NCBI RefSeq assembly: GCF_017868775.1
Contig: NZ_CP053381.1
Coordinates: 1,240,001 to 1,304,000 of the forward strand
Direction: 5' to 3'
DNA: 64,000 nucleotides
Origin: Billgrantia sulfidoxydans
GTDB lineage: Bacteria > Pseudomonadota > Gammaproteobacteria > Pseudomonadales > Halomonadaceae
Positions 1 to 11,936 of this stretch are shown one piece after another; the stretch's first letter is position 1, and each line of letters starts with the position of its first letter. A program made the translations under genes and the position numbers. The notes below the pieces were generated by a model. That model ran no database searches. It saw only the letters and a list, made by a program, of their open reading frames with translations, and was not told where the DNA came from.

Positions 1-1
1 C

Positions 2-220
2 CCCAACCAGATGCGCGGCTCGGGCCTGGCCATCGCGGGGTTGTTCCAGTGGCTGGCCAACTTCGGCATCACCATGACCTTCCCCATCATGCTGGCTTCG
101 ATCGGTCTGGCCGGCGCCTACGGCTTCTACGCCCTGTGCGCGGTGGTGTCGGTGTTTTTCGTGCTGCGACTGGTCAGGGAGACCCGGGGCAAGGAGCTCG
201 AGGAGATGGCCTATGAATGA
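2..220 (+). CDS. MFS sugar porter, C-terminal fragment
   Basis: The gene enters from the left edge, so only about the last 72 residues are visible. They contain two hydrophobic segments separated by a short loop and end in a charged cytoplasmic tail ([14 protein letters not shown]), which is the usual end of the sugar-porter branch of the major facilitator superfamily. The RG-containing segment followed by a Trp and Asn helix also fits. It lies 89 bases upstream of a D-xylonate dehydratase on the same strand, so a pentose or pentonic-acid substrate is likely by context. The exact sugar cannot be told from this fragment. Confidence 0.75.
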   Translation, partial: PNQMRGSGLAIAGLFQWLANFGITMTFPIMLASIGLAGAYGFYALCAVVSVFFVLRLVRETRGKELEEMAYE

Positions 221-309
221 CGCCACGGCCCCATGTCGTGTATCACTATGCCCACGACCAAGGACAATCCGGCCAAGACAAGACCGCCGACTCGCATGAG
301 GATCGCGAC

Positions 310-2109
310 ATGACCGACCGCAAGATCACGCCCGACCAGCTGCGCTCGCGCTGGTGGTTCGACAATCCCGAATCGCCGGGCACCACGGCGCTGTGCATCG
401 AGCGCTACATGAACTACGGCATCACCCTGGAGGAGCTCGCCAGCGGCAAGCCGATCATCGGCATCTGCCAGTCGGGCTCCGACCTGACGCCGTGCAACCG
501 CCACCACATCGAGCTGGTCAAGCGGGTCAAGGACGGCATTCGTGCCGCCGGCGGGGTGCCGTTCGAGTTCCCGCTACACCCGATCCACGAAAACGCGCGG
601 CGGCCCACCGCCGCGCTCGACCGCAACCTGGCCTACCTGGGCCTGGTCGAGGTGCTGCACGGCTACCCGCTCGACGGGGTGGTGCTCACCACCGGCTGCG
701 ACAAGACCACCCCGGCGAGCCTGATGGCCGCCGCGACGGTCAACATTCCCGCCATCGTGCTTTCCGGCGGGCCAATGCTCAACGGCTGGCGCGGGCCGGA
801 TCGGGTCGGCTCCGGCACCATCATCTGGGAGCTGCGCAAGCGGCTCGCGGCCGGCGACATCGACTATGCCGAGTTCCTCGCCCGGGCCACCGATTCGGCC
901 CCATCGGTGGGGCACTGCAACACCATGGGCACCGCCTCGACCATGAACTCCATGGCCGAGGCGCTGGGCATGAGCCTGCCCGGCTCGGCGATGATCCCGG
1001 CGCCCTACAAGGAGCGCGCGATCGTGGCCTACGACACCGGCACGCGCATCGTCGACATGGTGTGGCAGGACCTGCGCCCCAGCGACATCCTAACCCGCGA
1101 GGCGTTCGAGAACGCCATCGTGGTGTGCTCGGCGCTGGGCGGCTCCTCCAACGCGCCGATCCATATCAACGCCATCGCCCGACACTCGGGCGTCGAGCTG
1201 ACCAACGACGACTGGCAGGCGCTGGGCCATGCCATCCCGCTGCTGGCCAACGTGATGCCTGCCGGGGCCTATCTCTCCGAGGAGTTCCATCGCGCCGGCG
1301 GCGTGCCGGCGGTGGTCAACGAGCTGCTCGGCGCCGGCAAGCTGCATGGGGAGGCGCTCACCGTCAACGGCCGCACGCTGGCCGACAATGTGGCGGGCTG
1401 CGAGACCCAGGATCCCGAGGTGATCCGCCGCTACGACAACCCGCTGGTCGAGCAGGCCGGCTTCCTCAATCTCAAGGGCAACCTGTTCGACTCGGCGCTG
1501 ATGAAGACCAGCGTGATTTCCGCCGACTTTCGTGCGCGCTTCCTCTCCAACCCCGATGATCCCAACGCCTTCGAGGGCAAGGTGGTGGTGTTCGACGGCT
1601 CGGAGGACTACCACGCGCGTATCGACGACCCGGCTCTCGGCATCGACGAACACACCATCCTGGTGATGCGCGGTGCCGGGCCGGTGGGGCATCCCGGCGG
1701 CGCCGAGGTGGTCAACATGCAGCCGCCCGAGGCGCTGATCAAGCGCGGCATCGAGTCGCTGCCGTGCCTGGGCGACGGGCGGCAGTCGGGCACCTCGGGC
1801 TCGCCGTCGATCCTCAACGCCGCCCCCGAGGCGGCCACCGGCGGTGGCCTGGCGCTGCTCGAGGATGGCGACCGCCTGCGCGTCGACCTGAATCGCGGCG
1901 AGGTGCGCCTGCTGATCGAGGACGCCGAGATACAGGCGCGACGCGAGCGGCTGGAGAAGCAGGGCGGCTACCGCTACCCCGACCACCAGACGCCATGGCA
2001 GGAGATCCAGCGCACCTTGGTGGAACCGCTCGACCGCGGCATGACGCTGGCGGGGGCTACCAAGTACCGCGACGTGGCACGCCAGAGCCCGCCGCGCGAC
2101 AATCATTGA
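310..2109 (+). CDS. xylD: D-xylonate dehydratase (IlvD/EDD family)
   Basis: This 599-residue protein removes water from D-xylonate (or a related pentonate) to give a 2-keto-3-deoxy acid in the non-phosphorylative pentose route. The three cysteines that bind the [2Fe-2S] cluster in this family are visible: C62 (in PCNRHH), C130 (in GCDKTTP, with the neighbouring lysine K132) and C203 (in GHCNTMG). The sequence closely resembles Caulobacter XylD as I know it, for example the WFDNP start and the FEFPLHPI stretch. The frame is open from 217, but I chose the ATG at 310 because a GAGGA ribosome site precedes it by 8 bases and the length then matches the family. L-arabinonate dehydratase is the main alternative. 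Confidence 0.88.
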   Translation: MTDRKITPDQLRSRWWFDNPESPGTTALCIERYMNYGITLEELASGKPIIGICQSGSDLTPCNRHHIELVKRVKDGIRAAGGVPFEFPLHPIHENARRPTAALDRNLAYLGLVEVLHGYPLDGVVLTTGCDKTTPASLMAAATVNIPAIVLSGGPMLNGWRGPDRVGSGTIIWELRKRLAAGDIDYAEFLARATDSAPSVGHCNTMGTASTMNSMAEALGMSLPGSAMIPAPYKERAIVAYDTGTRIVDMVWQDLRPSDILTREAFENAIVVCSALGGSSNAPIHINAIARHSGVELTNDDWQALGHAIPLLANVMPAGAYLSEEFHRAGGVPAVVNELLGAGKLHGEALTVNGRTLADNVAGCETQDPEVIRRYDNPLVEQAGFLNLKGNLFDSALMKTSVISADFRARFLSNPDDPNAFEGKVVVFDGSEDYHARIDDPALGIDEHTILVMRGAGPVGHPGGAEVVNMQPPEALIKRGIESLPCLGDGRQSGTSGSPSILNAAPEAATGGGLALLEDGDRLRVDLNRGEVRLLIEDAEIQARRERLEKQGGYRYPDHQTPWQEIQRTLVEPLDRGMTLAGATKYRDVARQSPPRDNH

Positions 2110-2143
2110 GGCGATGGATGACGTGACAGGCAAGGGAGGTCAT

Positions 2144-3040
2144 ATGCCAGAGGGCAGCATTGAAGTGGCGGTAAAGCTAGACATGAGCCTGGGCGAGAGC
2201 CCGGTATGGTCGGTGGAGCGCCAGACGCTCTACTGGGCCGATATCAATAACGGCCATGTCTACGCCTGGCAACCGCAGGTGGGCGGAACACCGACGCGCA
2301 CCGAGCTGGGCGAGAAGGTGGGCTGCGTGGCGCTTGCCGATTCCGGGCTGGTGGCCGCCGCCGCGTCGGGCATCCTGCGCCTGCCCGAGAGCGGCGAGCC
2401 CGAGCGGCTGGTGGCCAACCCTGAGTGGAAGAAAGCGCAGCAGGCGGGGCAGGGCAACCGCTTCAACGACGGTCGCTGCGACGCTGCCGGGCGGCTGTGG
2501 GTGGGCACTATCGCCAGCGACGAGGCGAGCCCCACGGCGGCGCTCTACTGCCTCGACCGGGACGAGTTCACGCCGCGATTAACGGACATCCGCATCTCCA
2601 ACGGCCTCGCCTTCAGCCCCGACCGGCGCTGGCTCTACCACACCGACTCGCCGAGCCGGCGCATCCTGCGCTACCCCTTCGACGTCGACAGCGGCACCCT
2701 GGGGGAGGGAGAGACCTGGGTCGACCTGGAGACGCTGGGGCTGCCCGGCGTGCCCGACGGCGCGGCGGTGGACAGCGAAGGTTGCTACTGGAGTGCGCTC
2801 TACGACGGCGGTCGCATCGTGCGCTTCTCGCCCGAGGGCGAACTGGTGGCGGAGCACCCGGTGCCGTGCCCGCACCCGACCATGGTGGCCTTCGGCGGGC
2901 CCGATCTGCGCACGCTCTACATCACCACCGCGACCCAGCACCTGGACGCCGAGGGCAAGGCGCGCTGGCCGCAGGCCGGCAGCCTGCTGCAGATGCGGAC
3001 TGGCGTGGCGGGGCTTGCCGAGCCCGGCTTCGGCAGTTAA
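2144..3040 (+). CDS. SMP-30/gluconolactonase-family lactonase
   Basis: This is a 298-residue six-bladed propeller hydrolase that opens sugar-acid lactones. The metal ligands of the SMP-30 family can be placed at E18 (GESPVW), N108 (RFNDG), N153 (SNGLAF) and D205 (PDGAAVD). It follows the xylonate dehydratase by 34 bases with an excellent AGGGAGGT ribosome site, so it most likely converts xylonolactone to xylonate in the same operon (XylC role). The start at 2144 is favoured over the in-frame ATG at 2114 by that ribosome site. The gene ends tail to tail with the next one, sharing the bases TTAA. Confidence 0.82.
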   Translation: MPEGSIEVAVKLDMSLGESPVWSVERQTLYWADINNGHVYAWQPQVGGTPTRTELGEKVGCVALADSGLVAAAASGILRLPESGEPERLVANPEWKKAQQAGQGNRFNDGRCDAAGRLWVGTIASDEASPTAALYCLDRDEFTPRLTDIRISNGLAFSPDRRWLYHTDSPSRRILRYPFDVDSGTLGEGETWVDLETLGLPGVPDGAAVDSEGCYWSALYDGGRIVRFSPEGELVAEHPVPCPHPTMVAFGGPDLRTLYITTATQHLDAEGKARWPQAGSLLQMRTGVAGLAEPGFGS

Positions 3041-4191
3041 CGGCTGGCCAGCCGTTGCCCCAGCGCCTGCATGAAGCGGCTGCCCGCCGCGAGCTGCTCG
3101 AGCTCGATGTATTCGTCGGGCTGGTGGGCCTGGCGAATGCTGCCGGGGCCGCAGATCACGGTGGGTAGCCCCACGCGCTGGAACTGACCGGCCTCGGTGG
3201 CGTAGGCCACCGCGCCGCTAGGCTGCTCGCCGAGCAGCTCGCGGCACAGGCCGAGCACCTCGGCGTTGTTGTCGTCGGCCAGCGCCGGCACGGTGAGGTT
3301 GAGCGCTTCGGTGACGATGCTCGTCTCGGGAGCGCGGCGCTGCATCTCGGCCTCGAGTTCGGCTGCGTAGTCGTTCACCCTGCCGAGCAGTTCCTCGACG
3401 CGGTCGCCGGGGAGGTGGCGGATCTCCCATTCGAAGGTGCACTCGCGGGCCATGATGTTGATCGCGGTGCCGCCGGCGATCTTGCCCACGTGCAGGCTGG
3501 AGTGGGCGACGTTGAAGGCCTCGTCGACACGGCCCTCGGCGCGCAGCTCGGCCATCACGTCCTCGATCTTCGTCACCAGCCGTGCGGCGACGTGGATCGC
3601 CGACACGCCCTGATCGACCTGGCTGGAGTGAGAGGCGCGGCCGGTCACCGTGGTGCGCAGGTTGGTGGCGCCCTTGTGCGCCACCACCGGCTGCATCAGG
3701 GTTGGCTCGCCGACGATCACCGCCGCCGGGCGGGGGTGGTCGGCCATCAGCCGCTCGATCATGCGCGGCGCGCCGATGCAGCCCACCTCCTCGTCGTAGG
3801 AGAAGGCCAGGTAGATCGGCTTGTCCAAGCCGCGCTCCAGCCACTCGGGCAGCTCGGCCAGGGCGCAGGCGATGAAACCCTTCATGTCGCAGGTGCCGCG
3901 CCCGTAGAGCTTGCCGTCGCCCTTGTCGACCAGGGTGAACGGGTCGGTGGACCAGGGCTGTCCGTCGACCGGCACCACGTCGGTGTGGCCCGACAGCACC
4001 ACGCCGCCTTCCACCGCCGGCCCGATGCGCGCCAGCAGGTTGGCCTTCTTGCCGTCGTCGCTCTCCACCCGCCAGTGCTTCACGCCGTGCTCGTCGAGGT
4101 AGCCCTCGATGAAGGCGATCAGGTCGAGGTTGGAATCGCGCGACACGGTGGCAAAGCCTACCAGGCGTTCGAGCATCTCGGCGGCAGTCAT
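3037..4191 (-). CDS. argE: M20 deacetylase, ArgE-like (acetylornithine deacetylase)
   Basis: This 384-residue zinc hydrolase of the M20 family resembles acetylornithine deacetylase, which removes the acetyl group from N-acetylornithine in arginine synthesis. Metal and catalytic residues are visible: H69 and D71 (GHTDVVP), D102 (GTCDMKG), and E134/E135 (SYDEEVG). Near the C-terminus lies the GSIRQAHQPDE stretch with the last metal histidine. The start at 4191 follows an AAGGAGAG site, whereas the longer frame to 4212 has none. No other arginine synthesis gene lies nearby, so related amidohydrolases that cut other N-acyl amino acids remain possible. Confidence 0.75.
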   Translation of the reverse strand: MTAAEMLERLVGFATVSRDSNLDLIAFIEGYLDEHGVKHWRVESDDGKKANLLARIGPAVEGGVVLSGHTDVVPVDGQPWSTDPFTLVDKGDGKLYGRGTCDMKGFIACALAELPEWLERGLDKPIYLAFSYDEEVGCIGAPRMIERLMADHPRPAAVIVGEPTLMQPVVAHKGATNLRTTVTGRASHSSQVDQGVSAIHVAARLVTKIEDVMAELRAEGRVDEAFNVAHSSLHVGKIAGGTAINIMARECTFEWEIRHLPGDRVEELLGRVNDYAAELEAEMQRRAPETSIVTEALNLTVPALADDNNAEVLGLCRELLGEQPSGAVAYATEAGQFQRVGLPTVICGPGSIRQAHQPDEYIELEQLAAGSRFMQALGQRLASR

Positions 4192-4303
4192 GATTCTCTC
4201 CTTCGGGGGCATGCCTGAAGCCTAACACGCCTGCAGCTCGCAACGGATGGTCGTCTTCGGCCTGGCATGACGAAAGGCTGGCTCAATCGAATGTGGTGGT
4301 GTT

Positions 4304-4318
4304 ATTGAAATTGGCTAT
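4304..4318 (+). promoter_or_regulatory. candidate OxyR half-site upstream of katG
   Basis: The bases ATTG, seven others, then CTAT match one half of the OxyR consensus (ATAG-N7-CTAT) at 7 of 8 conserved positions. The second half-site at the expected spacing is poor (GTGT, CAAG at 4326-4340). It sits about 105 bases before the katG start in a divergent promoter region. OxyR control of katG is common in gammaproteobacteria. This remains a weak sequence match. Confidence 0.25.
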
Positions 4319-4363
4319 TGCTGCGGTGTGGAAAATCAAGTCTCTCTCTTTCGATTGCGCTGA

Positions 4364-6649
<2,286 letters not shown>

Positions 6650-6679
6650 GCCAGGAAACGCACCGTAATGAGACAGTGG

Positions 6680-6705
6680 CGCCCCGGCAACGGGGCGTTC
6701 TTATT
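6680..6705 (+). terminator. rho-independent terminator of katG
   Basis: A perfect 7-base-pair stem (CGCCCCG / CGGGGCG) closed by a GCAA tetraloop lies 30 bases after the katG stop and is followed by the T-rich run TTCTTATT. Confidence 0.85.
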
Positions 6706-6720
6706 CGTTGACGAAACGCA

Positions 6721-6805
6721 TTTTTTCGACACGTCATGCCAACATGTCGATGTGATAAACATGTCTCTCAAACATGTTTAAAAAATCCGTTTTTTTCGAC
6801 ACGTC
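6721..6805. repeat. paired 15-base direct repeat flanking three ACATGT palindromes
   Basis: The 15 bases TTTTTTCGACACGTC occur exactly at 6721-6735 and again at 6791-6805. Between them the palindrome ACATGT occurs three times (6742-6747, 6759-6764, 6772-6777), the last extended to AAACATGTTT at 6770-6779. The stretch is AT-rich compared with its surroundings. It lies between convergent genes, where a promoter is not expected. Confidence 0.7.
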
Positions 6806-6820
6806 CTCTGGATAACCCGC

Positions 6821-7189
6821 TCAGTAGCGGCTTTCGGGTCTCAATTCCTCCTCGACGGGCCTCACCTCGATGGTGCCAAGTCGCGCTGACGGCCAGCCGG
6901 CAGCAATCTCCAAGGCTTCCTCTTGTGACGCGACCTCGATCAGGAAGAAGCCGCCTAGCTGCTCCTTGGTCTCGGCAAAGGGCCCATCGGTCATGATGAG
7001 TTCGTCATCACGAATTCTCAGGGTGTGAGCCTTGGTGGCGCTCTGCAGGGCGTTGGTCAGGACCAGCTTGCCTTGTCTCTGCAGGTCGGCCACATACTCC
7101 AGGGTTTCCTGTAGTAGCTCATGCCACTGGGCCTCCGTCATTTCGCTGAATATTCGCTCTTCCTCATAGGCGAGACAGAGATACTTCAT
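6821..7189 (-). CDS. YCII-domain (DGPF) protein
   Basis: This small 122-residue protein has the YCII/DGPF family hallmarks: an MKYLCLAYEEE start and the DGPFAETKEQLGGFF motif at about residues 68-82. Members are ferredoxin-fold proteins often encoded beside ECF sigma factors or found alone; their chemistry is mostly unknown. A conserved acidic/histidine pair has been proposed as catalytic in some relatives. It is transcribed away from sbcC and ends facing katG. A GAGGG ribosome site precedes the ATG. No partner sigma factor is nearby. Confidence 0.8.
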   Translation of the reverse strand: MKYLCLAYEEERIFSEMTEAQWHELLQETLEYVADLQRQGKLVLTNALQSATKAHTLRIRDDELIMTDGPFAETKEQLGGFFLIEVASQEEALEIAAGWPSARLGTIEVRPVEEELRPESRY

Positions 7190-7274
7190 GAGAGACCCTC
7201 ATGTTGGGAATGCTGTCCGGTAGAAGATGGCGCACGGGATGGGCCGGCGCAATGGGCCGTGAAGGGCGCGGACG

Positions 7275-10200
7275 TCAAAGGCTAACCAACCTGGCCCGGC
7301 TCGTGCCATTGCCCAGCGGTTCCACCTGGATCTGTACCGGAATGCGCTCGTGCATTTCCTGAACGTGGGAGATCACGCCGACGCGGCGGCCGAGGGCCTG
7401 CAGGCCGTCGAGAGCTTCCATGGCCAGTGCCAGTGACTGCGGGTCGAGGCTGCCGAAGCCTTCGTCGATGAACAGCGATTCGATGGTGAGCTCGCCCGAA
7501 GCCATGGAGGCGAGCCCCAGGGCCAGCGCCAGCGAGACGAGGAAGGTCTCGCCGCCCGAGAGCGAGTGCACCGAGCGGCGCTCGTCGCCCATGTCGTGGT
7601 CCACCACCAGCATGCCGAGTTCGCTGCCGCCGCGGGTCAGCCGGTAGCGTCGGCTGAGGCCGCCGAGGTGAGCGTTGGCGTGCTCCAGCAGCTGGTCGAG
7701 ATTGTAGGCCTGAGCGATACGACGGAAGGTCTTGCCGTCGGCGGAGCCGATCAGCTCGCTGATACGCGCCCAGCGCGCATGCTCGGTGCGGGCCGTTTCC
7801 AGCTCGGCCTGGCCCTCCTGCTGGCGCGCGCGGCGGCGGTCGTCGTCGCGCAGGGCATGAACCGCGTCGTCACGCGCCTGCTGGGCGTGTTCCACCTTAG
7901 GCGCCAGGGCCTGCCGTTCGGCGACGAGTGCCTCCCGGCGATTGGCGATCTCCGCTTCGACCTCTTCACCCAGTAGCGCATCGTCGCTGTCGTCATTGGC
8001 CAGCGCCTGCCCGTGGCGATGCTCGAGCAGGGCGCGGCGCCGCTCGCCAAGGCTTGCCTCGGTGCGCTGGCATGCCTCGTCGGCCTCATTCAGTTCACGC
8101 TCCTCGCGCTCGGCTTCCGCCTCGGGCTGTGCCAGCAGCCGGGCCAGCGTGGCATCGTCCAGCTGTGGATGGGCCTGGCGCCAGTCGGCCAGCTCCCGCT
8201 CCAGCGAGGCGCCTTCCTGGACGAGCTGCTCGATGCGCTGGGCCTCGTGGATGGCCTGCTGGGAGAGCCGCGCCTGTTCCCGCTCGGCACCATGGCAGCG
8301 CTCGATGGCCTGTTCGCGCTGCTGACGGGCCGACTCCTGGCGCGCCTCCAGCTGCTGCTGCCAGGCATCGACGGAAGGCTGTTCACCGAGCAGGGCTTGG
8401 AGGGTAGCGGCCACCTCGCTGCGCTGGCGGCGCAAGGGAGGCAGCCGTTGTGCTTGCTTGTTCAGCTCCGCTTCGAGCGCGGCCCGCCTGGCCTCGAGCT
8501 GGGCGAGGGCGAGCTCGCCCTGGCGCAGGGCATCCTCGAGCGGGACCAGCTCGGCCTCGGCGCGGGTCAGCGCCTGGAGCGTGCGTTCGCCATGCTCACG
8601 CTCGCCATCGCACTCCCGGCGCTGGTATGCCAGCCAGGCGTTGCGTTCGGCGGCGTCGATGGCATTGAGTTCGGCGTGGAGCGGGTGCTCGATCAGGGCT
8701 TGCTGTGCCTGAGCCAGGCGACTATTGGCCTGCTGTAGTTCCTGGCGACAGCGGGCCAGCGCTGCCAGGACGGCGCGGTATTCGCCCTCGAGTTCGTTGC
8801 GTGCCAACTGGGCCTGCTCGAAGGCCTGCCTGGCCTCGGTCAGCTGCTGCTCTTCCTGCGCCTGTTGGGCGGCGAGCTGCGCTGCCTCGGGCGTGGCTGG
8901 GGGCTGATGGCGGAAGGGGTGGTCCAGCCCGCCGCAGACCGGGCAGGGCTCGCCTTCATGGAGTGTTTCACGCAGGCGTGCCACGCTCTCGCTGCGGGCG
9001 GCGCGGCTGCGTTCGACGAAGTCGCGCAGCGTGGTGTAGTGACGTTCCCGCTCGTCGAGCCGTTCCCGGGCGGCCTTGCCTTGGGTGACCAGTTCGGCCT
9101 GGCGCGCTTCGTCGTCGCTGGTCTGCTTGGCCAGCTGCTGCCGGGCCTGCTCGGCGCGGCAGGCCTCCTGCCATCGCCCTTCCAGCTCGCTCAGCGCCAG
9201 GCTTCGCCGAGCGGCTCGGTCGTGAGCCTGCTGGGCTGCCTGGCGTGCCGCGTCGAGTCGTTCATGGCTGCCCACCAATTGGCGCAGCGCAGCCTGCCAC
9301 TCGTCGCGTTTGCGCTTGTGTTCGAGCTGCCTGGCGTCGGCTTCCCTGCGCTGCTCGGCCAGTCGCTCGGCCTGTTGCCGGCAGTCGCGATGCTGCGACT
9401 CGAGTTCGTCCAGCTGTTGGTCCAGAGTGACGAGTGACTGGGTCTGTTCCCGGGCCTGGCGCAGGGCGGGTTCGGCTTGCTGGCGTGCCTGAGTGGCAAC
9501 CTCCAATTGTCGTGCAGCCTGGTCCCGCGCCTGTTCGGCAGCCCCTTGGGCGGCCTTGGCCTGTTCGAGGGCCTTGAGGGTCTGGCGGTGGGTGTCCTCC
9601 AGTGCAGCGATCTCGTGAGGCAGTGCGACCTGACGCAGCAGGCGGTGGCGCTGAGGCGCGAGCAGGCGGCGGCATTCTCGGTCGGCTCGAGCGTCGGCAA
9701 GCGAGTGCCAGCGCGCTTCGGTATCGCGCTGCTGCCGTAGCCCTTCGGCGTAAGCCTGGCGCAGCCGGTCGTCGCTGACATGCCACTGCTGGCGAGCTTC
9801 CAGGCTTTGGTTCTGTCGCTGCAGGGTGGCCAGTTCGGTCTCGGCTTGTTTGGCGGCCTGCTCGAGCTCGGCGCGGGCCTCAGGCTCGGCGGGCAGGTCG
9901 TCGGCGAGCCGGGCCTGAAGGGCATCGACGCGCTTCTTCGCTTCGCTGGCACGGCGATAGGCGGCCATGGAGATCCGCGAATACTCGGCGGTGCCGGTCA
10001 GGCGCTCCAGCAGGTCGCTGCGCTCGTTGTCGTCGGCCTTGAGGAAGGCGGCGAACTCGCTCTGGGCCAGCAGCACGGCGCGGGTGAACTGGTCGAAGGT
10101 GAGGCCCAGGCGCTCCGGCAGCAGGCGGTCGAACTCGCGCTTCTGGGCGGTGAGCAGGCGATCGTCGTCGAGATCGCGCAGCGACTGCTCCGCGGTCTGC

Positions 10201-10577
10201 AGGCGTCCGCCGGCCTTGTCCCGGGCGCGGCGAACGGCCCAGCGGGCACGGTAGCGGCGCCCGTCGCGGCCGAGGAAGTCGACCTCGGCATGGCCACTGG
10301 CGGTACCCCGGCGCAGCAGAGTGCGCGGGTCGGCGGTGCTCACCGTGTCGCCCTCCACGTCGGGTAGCGGGGCGTCGCGTACCGGCGCCTGGCGCAGCCG
10401 CGGGGTGTTGCCGTAGAGCGCCAGGCACAGGGCGTCGAGCAGGGTGCTCTTGCCGGCCCCGGTGGGACCGGTGATAGCGAACAGGCCGGCGGCATCGAGC
10501 GGCGGCGTGGTGAAGTCGAGTTCTAGCGGGCCGGGCAGGGAGGCCAGGTTGGCCAGGCGCAGGGCGAGGATCTTCAT
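7275..10577 (-). CDS. sbcC: exonuclease subunit SbcC (SMC-like ATPase)
   Basis: This 1100-residue ATPase is the large subunit of the SbcCD nuclease, which cleaves DNA hairpins and double-strand ends. A Walker A motif (GPTGAGKS) lies at residues 37-44. Long Gln/Ala/Arg/Glu-rich coiled coils run through the middle, with the zinc hook CPVC at C545 and C548. The C-terminal lobe carries the signature SLSGGE and the Walker B stretch FIDEGFGSLD. The start overlaps the sbcD stop by four bases (ATGA), so translation is coupled. The frame is open further upstream to 10679, but that part runs inside sbcD and is not used. Confidence 0.95.
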   Translation of the reverse strand: MKILALRLANLASLPGPLELDFTTPPLDAAGLFAITGPTGAGKSTLLDALCLALYGNTPRLRQAPVRDAPLPDVEGDTVSTADPRTLLRRGTASGHAEVDFLGRDGRRYRARWAVRRARDKAGGRLQTAEQSLRDLDDDRLLTAQKREFDRLLPERLGLTFDQFTRAVLLAQSEFAAFLKADDNERSDLLERLTGTAEYSRISMAAYRRASEAKKRVDALQARLADDLPAEPEARAELEQAAKQAETELATLQRQNQSLEARQQWHVSDDRLRQAYAEGLRQQRDTEARWHSLADARADRECRRLLAPQRHRLLRQVALPHEIAALEDTHRQTLKALEQAKAAQGAAEQARDQAARQLEVATQARQQAEPALRQAREQTQSLVTLDQQLDELESQHRDCRQQAERLAEQRREADARQLEHKRKRDEWQAALRQLVGSHERLDAARQAAQQAHDRAARRSLALSELEGRWQEACRAEQARQQLAKQTSDDEARQAELVTQGKAARERLDERERHYTTLRDFVERSRAARSESVARLRETLHEGEPCPVCGGLDHPFRHQPPATPEAAQLAAQQAQEEQQLTEARQAFEQAQLARNELEGEYRAVLAALARCRQELQQANSRLAQAQQALIEHPLHAELNAIDAAERNAWLAYQRRECDGEREHGERTLQALTRAEAELVPLEDALRQGELALAQLEARRAALEAELNKQAQRLPPLRRQRSEVAATLQALLGEQPSVDAWQQQLEARQESARQQREQAIERCHGAEREQARLSQQAIHEAQRIEQLVQEGASLERELADWRQAHPQLDDATLARLLAQPEAEAEREERELNEADEACQRTEASLGERRRALLEHRHGQALANDDSDDALLGEEVEAEIANRREALVAERQALAPKVEHAQQARDDAVHALRDDDRRRARQQEGQAELETARTEHARWARISELIGSADGKTFRRIAQAYNLDQLLEHANAHLGGLSRRYRLTRGGSELGMLVVDHDMGDERRSVHSLSGGETFLVSLALALGLASMASGELTIESLFIDEGFGSLDPQSLALAMEALDGLQALGRRVGVISHVQEMHERIPVQIQVEPLGNGTSRARLVSL

Positions 10578-11866
10578 GGGCGGCCCTCCGTGCCTGCGTC
10601 TTCCGTTTTGCCGTCGAGCACGTCCTGCAGCAGCCGGTCGAAGTCGGCCATGACCTCGGCCTCGGGGGTCTCGCCCCAATGCGCTTCCCAGGTCCGTTCG
10701 AACAACTTGCGTGGCCCCAACTGTTCCAGGTCGACCCGCTCCGACGCCGGTCCGCCCTCGTGCTGGGGCAGGCGGCGTTCCAGGCGCAGCAGGCGCAGCG
10801 CCTTGCCCTCCAGCACGGCTTCGACCCGGGCGCGCAGGTCGGGCATCGGGGCGCTGAGTGCGACACGCACTTCCAGCCAGGGCCAGCGCTCGCGCGGCAG
10901 GGTCGGGTCGTCGGGCAGTGCCTCGAGTTCGGCCAGCACGGCATCGAGTTCATTGGGGCCGACACGATGCATGGCCACCGGGCGCGGCACGGGGATCGCT
11001 TCCGTGGCGGCGAGGGTTTCGCCCTGAAGCACCGCCTCCACCACCTGATGAGGATAAGTTACCTCGCTGAAGTCGAGTGGCAGGGGGCTGCCGCTGTAGC
11101 GGATGCGCGCCTCGCCGACCTGCTGCGCACGGTGCAGGTGGCCCAGGGCCACATAGGCGATGTCGGCGGGAAAGAGGCCGGCGGAGATCGACTCCTCGCC
11201 GCCAATGACGATGGGACGTTCGCTGGCCTCGGAAACGGCGGCACCGTACAGGTGGGCGTGGCTCATGGCCACCAGCGCCTGGCCGGGTAGGCGACGCTCG
11301 CGGGCGGCCGCGATCAGCTGCTCGTGGACGCGGGAGATACCGGCGACGTAGTCGTTGCGTGGCGCGTCGTTGTGCGGCTCGCCTTCGCTGACGTCGGCAC
11401 GGGCCAGGCCGTGACCGGTGACCTCGGCGGGGCGCAGGAAGGGCAGTGCCAGGCACCAGGCGCAGGTTTCGCCAGCGGCATCGGTGAGCGGAACCAGCAG
11501 GCGCTCGGTATCGAGCGCGCCATCGTCGAGCCAGCTCACCCGGCCCAGGGCATGGGTGCGCAGGCGGCGCATCAGCGGCGCCGGCAGCTCGATGCGGTTG
11601 CCGCTGTCATGGTTGCCGGCGATCAGCACGATATCCAGCATCGGCAGGCGCTCGTGGGCGGCAACGATGAAGTCGTAGAGCAGCGCCTGCGCCTGCAGCG
11701 ACGGGTTGACCACATCGAAGACGTCACCGGCGACGAGCAGCGCGTCGGCCTCGCGTTCGACGAGGGTCTCGAGCAGCCAGTCGAGGAAGGCGCGATGTTC
11801 GGCGTGGCGCTCCTGGCCGTGGAAAGTCTGGCCCAGGTGCCAGTCGGCGGTATGGAGGATTTTCAT
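10574..11866 (-). CDS. sbcD: exonuclease subunit SbcD (Mre11-like nuclease)
   Basis: This 430-residue calcineurin-type phosphoesterase is the nuclease subunit of SbcCD. The five metal-binding motifs are present in order: D8 and H10 (HTADWHLG), D48 (AGDVFD), N85-H86 (AGNHDSGN), MSHAHLYG and ALGHLHRA. The gene precedes sbcC and overlaps it by ATGA, the standard arrangement. AAGGGA precedes the ATG. A divergent promoter shared with the endonuclease V gene should lie in the 70-base gap at 11867-11936, though I see no clear consensus boxes there. Confidence 0.95.
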   Translation of the reverse strand: MKILHTADWHLGQTFHGQERHAEHRAFLDWLLETLVEREADALLVAGDVFDVVNPSLQAQALLYDFIVAAHERLPMLDIVLIAGNHDSGNRIELPAPLMRRLRTHALGRVSWLDDGALDTERLLVPLTDAAGETCAWCLALPFLRPAEVTGHGLARADVSEGEPHNDAPRNDYVAGISRVHEQLIAAARERRLPGQALVAMSHAHLYGAAVSEASERPIVIGGEESISAGLFPADIAYVALGHLHRAQQVGEARIRYSGSPLPLDFSEVTYPHQVVEAVLQGETLAATEAIPVPRPVAMHRVGPNELDAVLAELEALPDDPTLPRERWPWLEVRVALSAPMPDLRARVEAVLEGKALRLLRLERRLPQHEGGPASERVDLEQLGPRKLFERTWEAHWGETPEAEVMADFDRLLQDVLDGKTEDAGTEGRP

Positions 11867-11936
11867 CGTATCCCTTGCGGCTTTGGCCTGAGGCGATAGT
11901 CTACGCGAGACCCAGGGAGGAAACAGGAGGACAGGG

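Noticed and set aside
217..309. N-terminal extension of the xylonate dehydratase from the ATG at 217
   Set aside because: The extra 31 residues are not family-like and the ATG at 310 has a better ribosome site.
4326..4340. Second half of an OxyR site upstream of katG
   Set aside because: GTGT and CAAG at the right spacing match too few consensus positions to claim.
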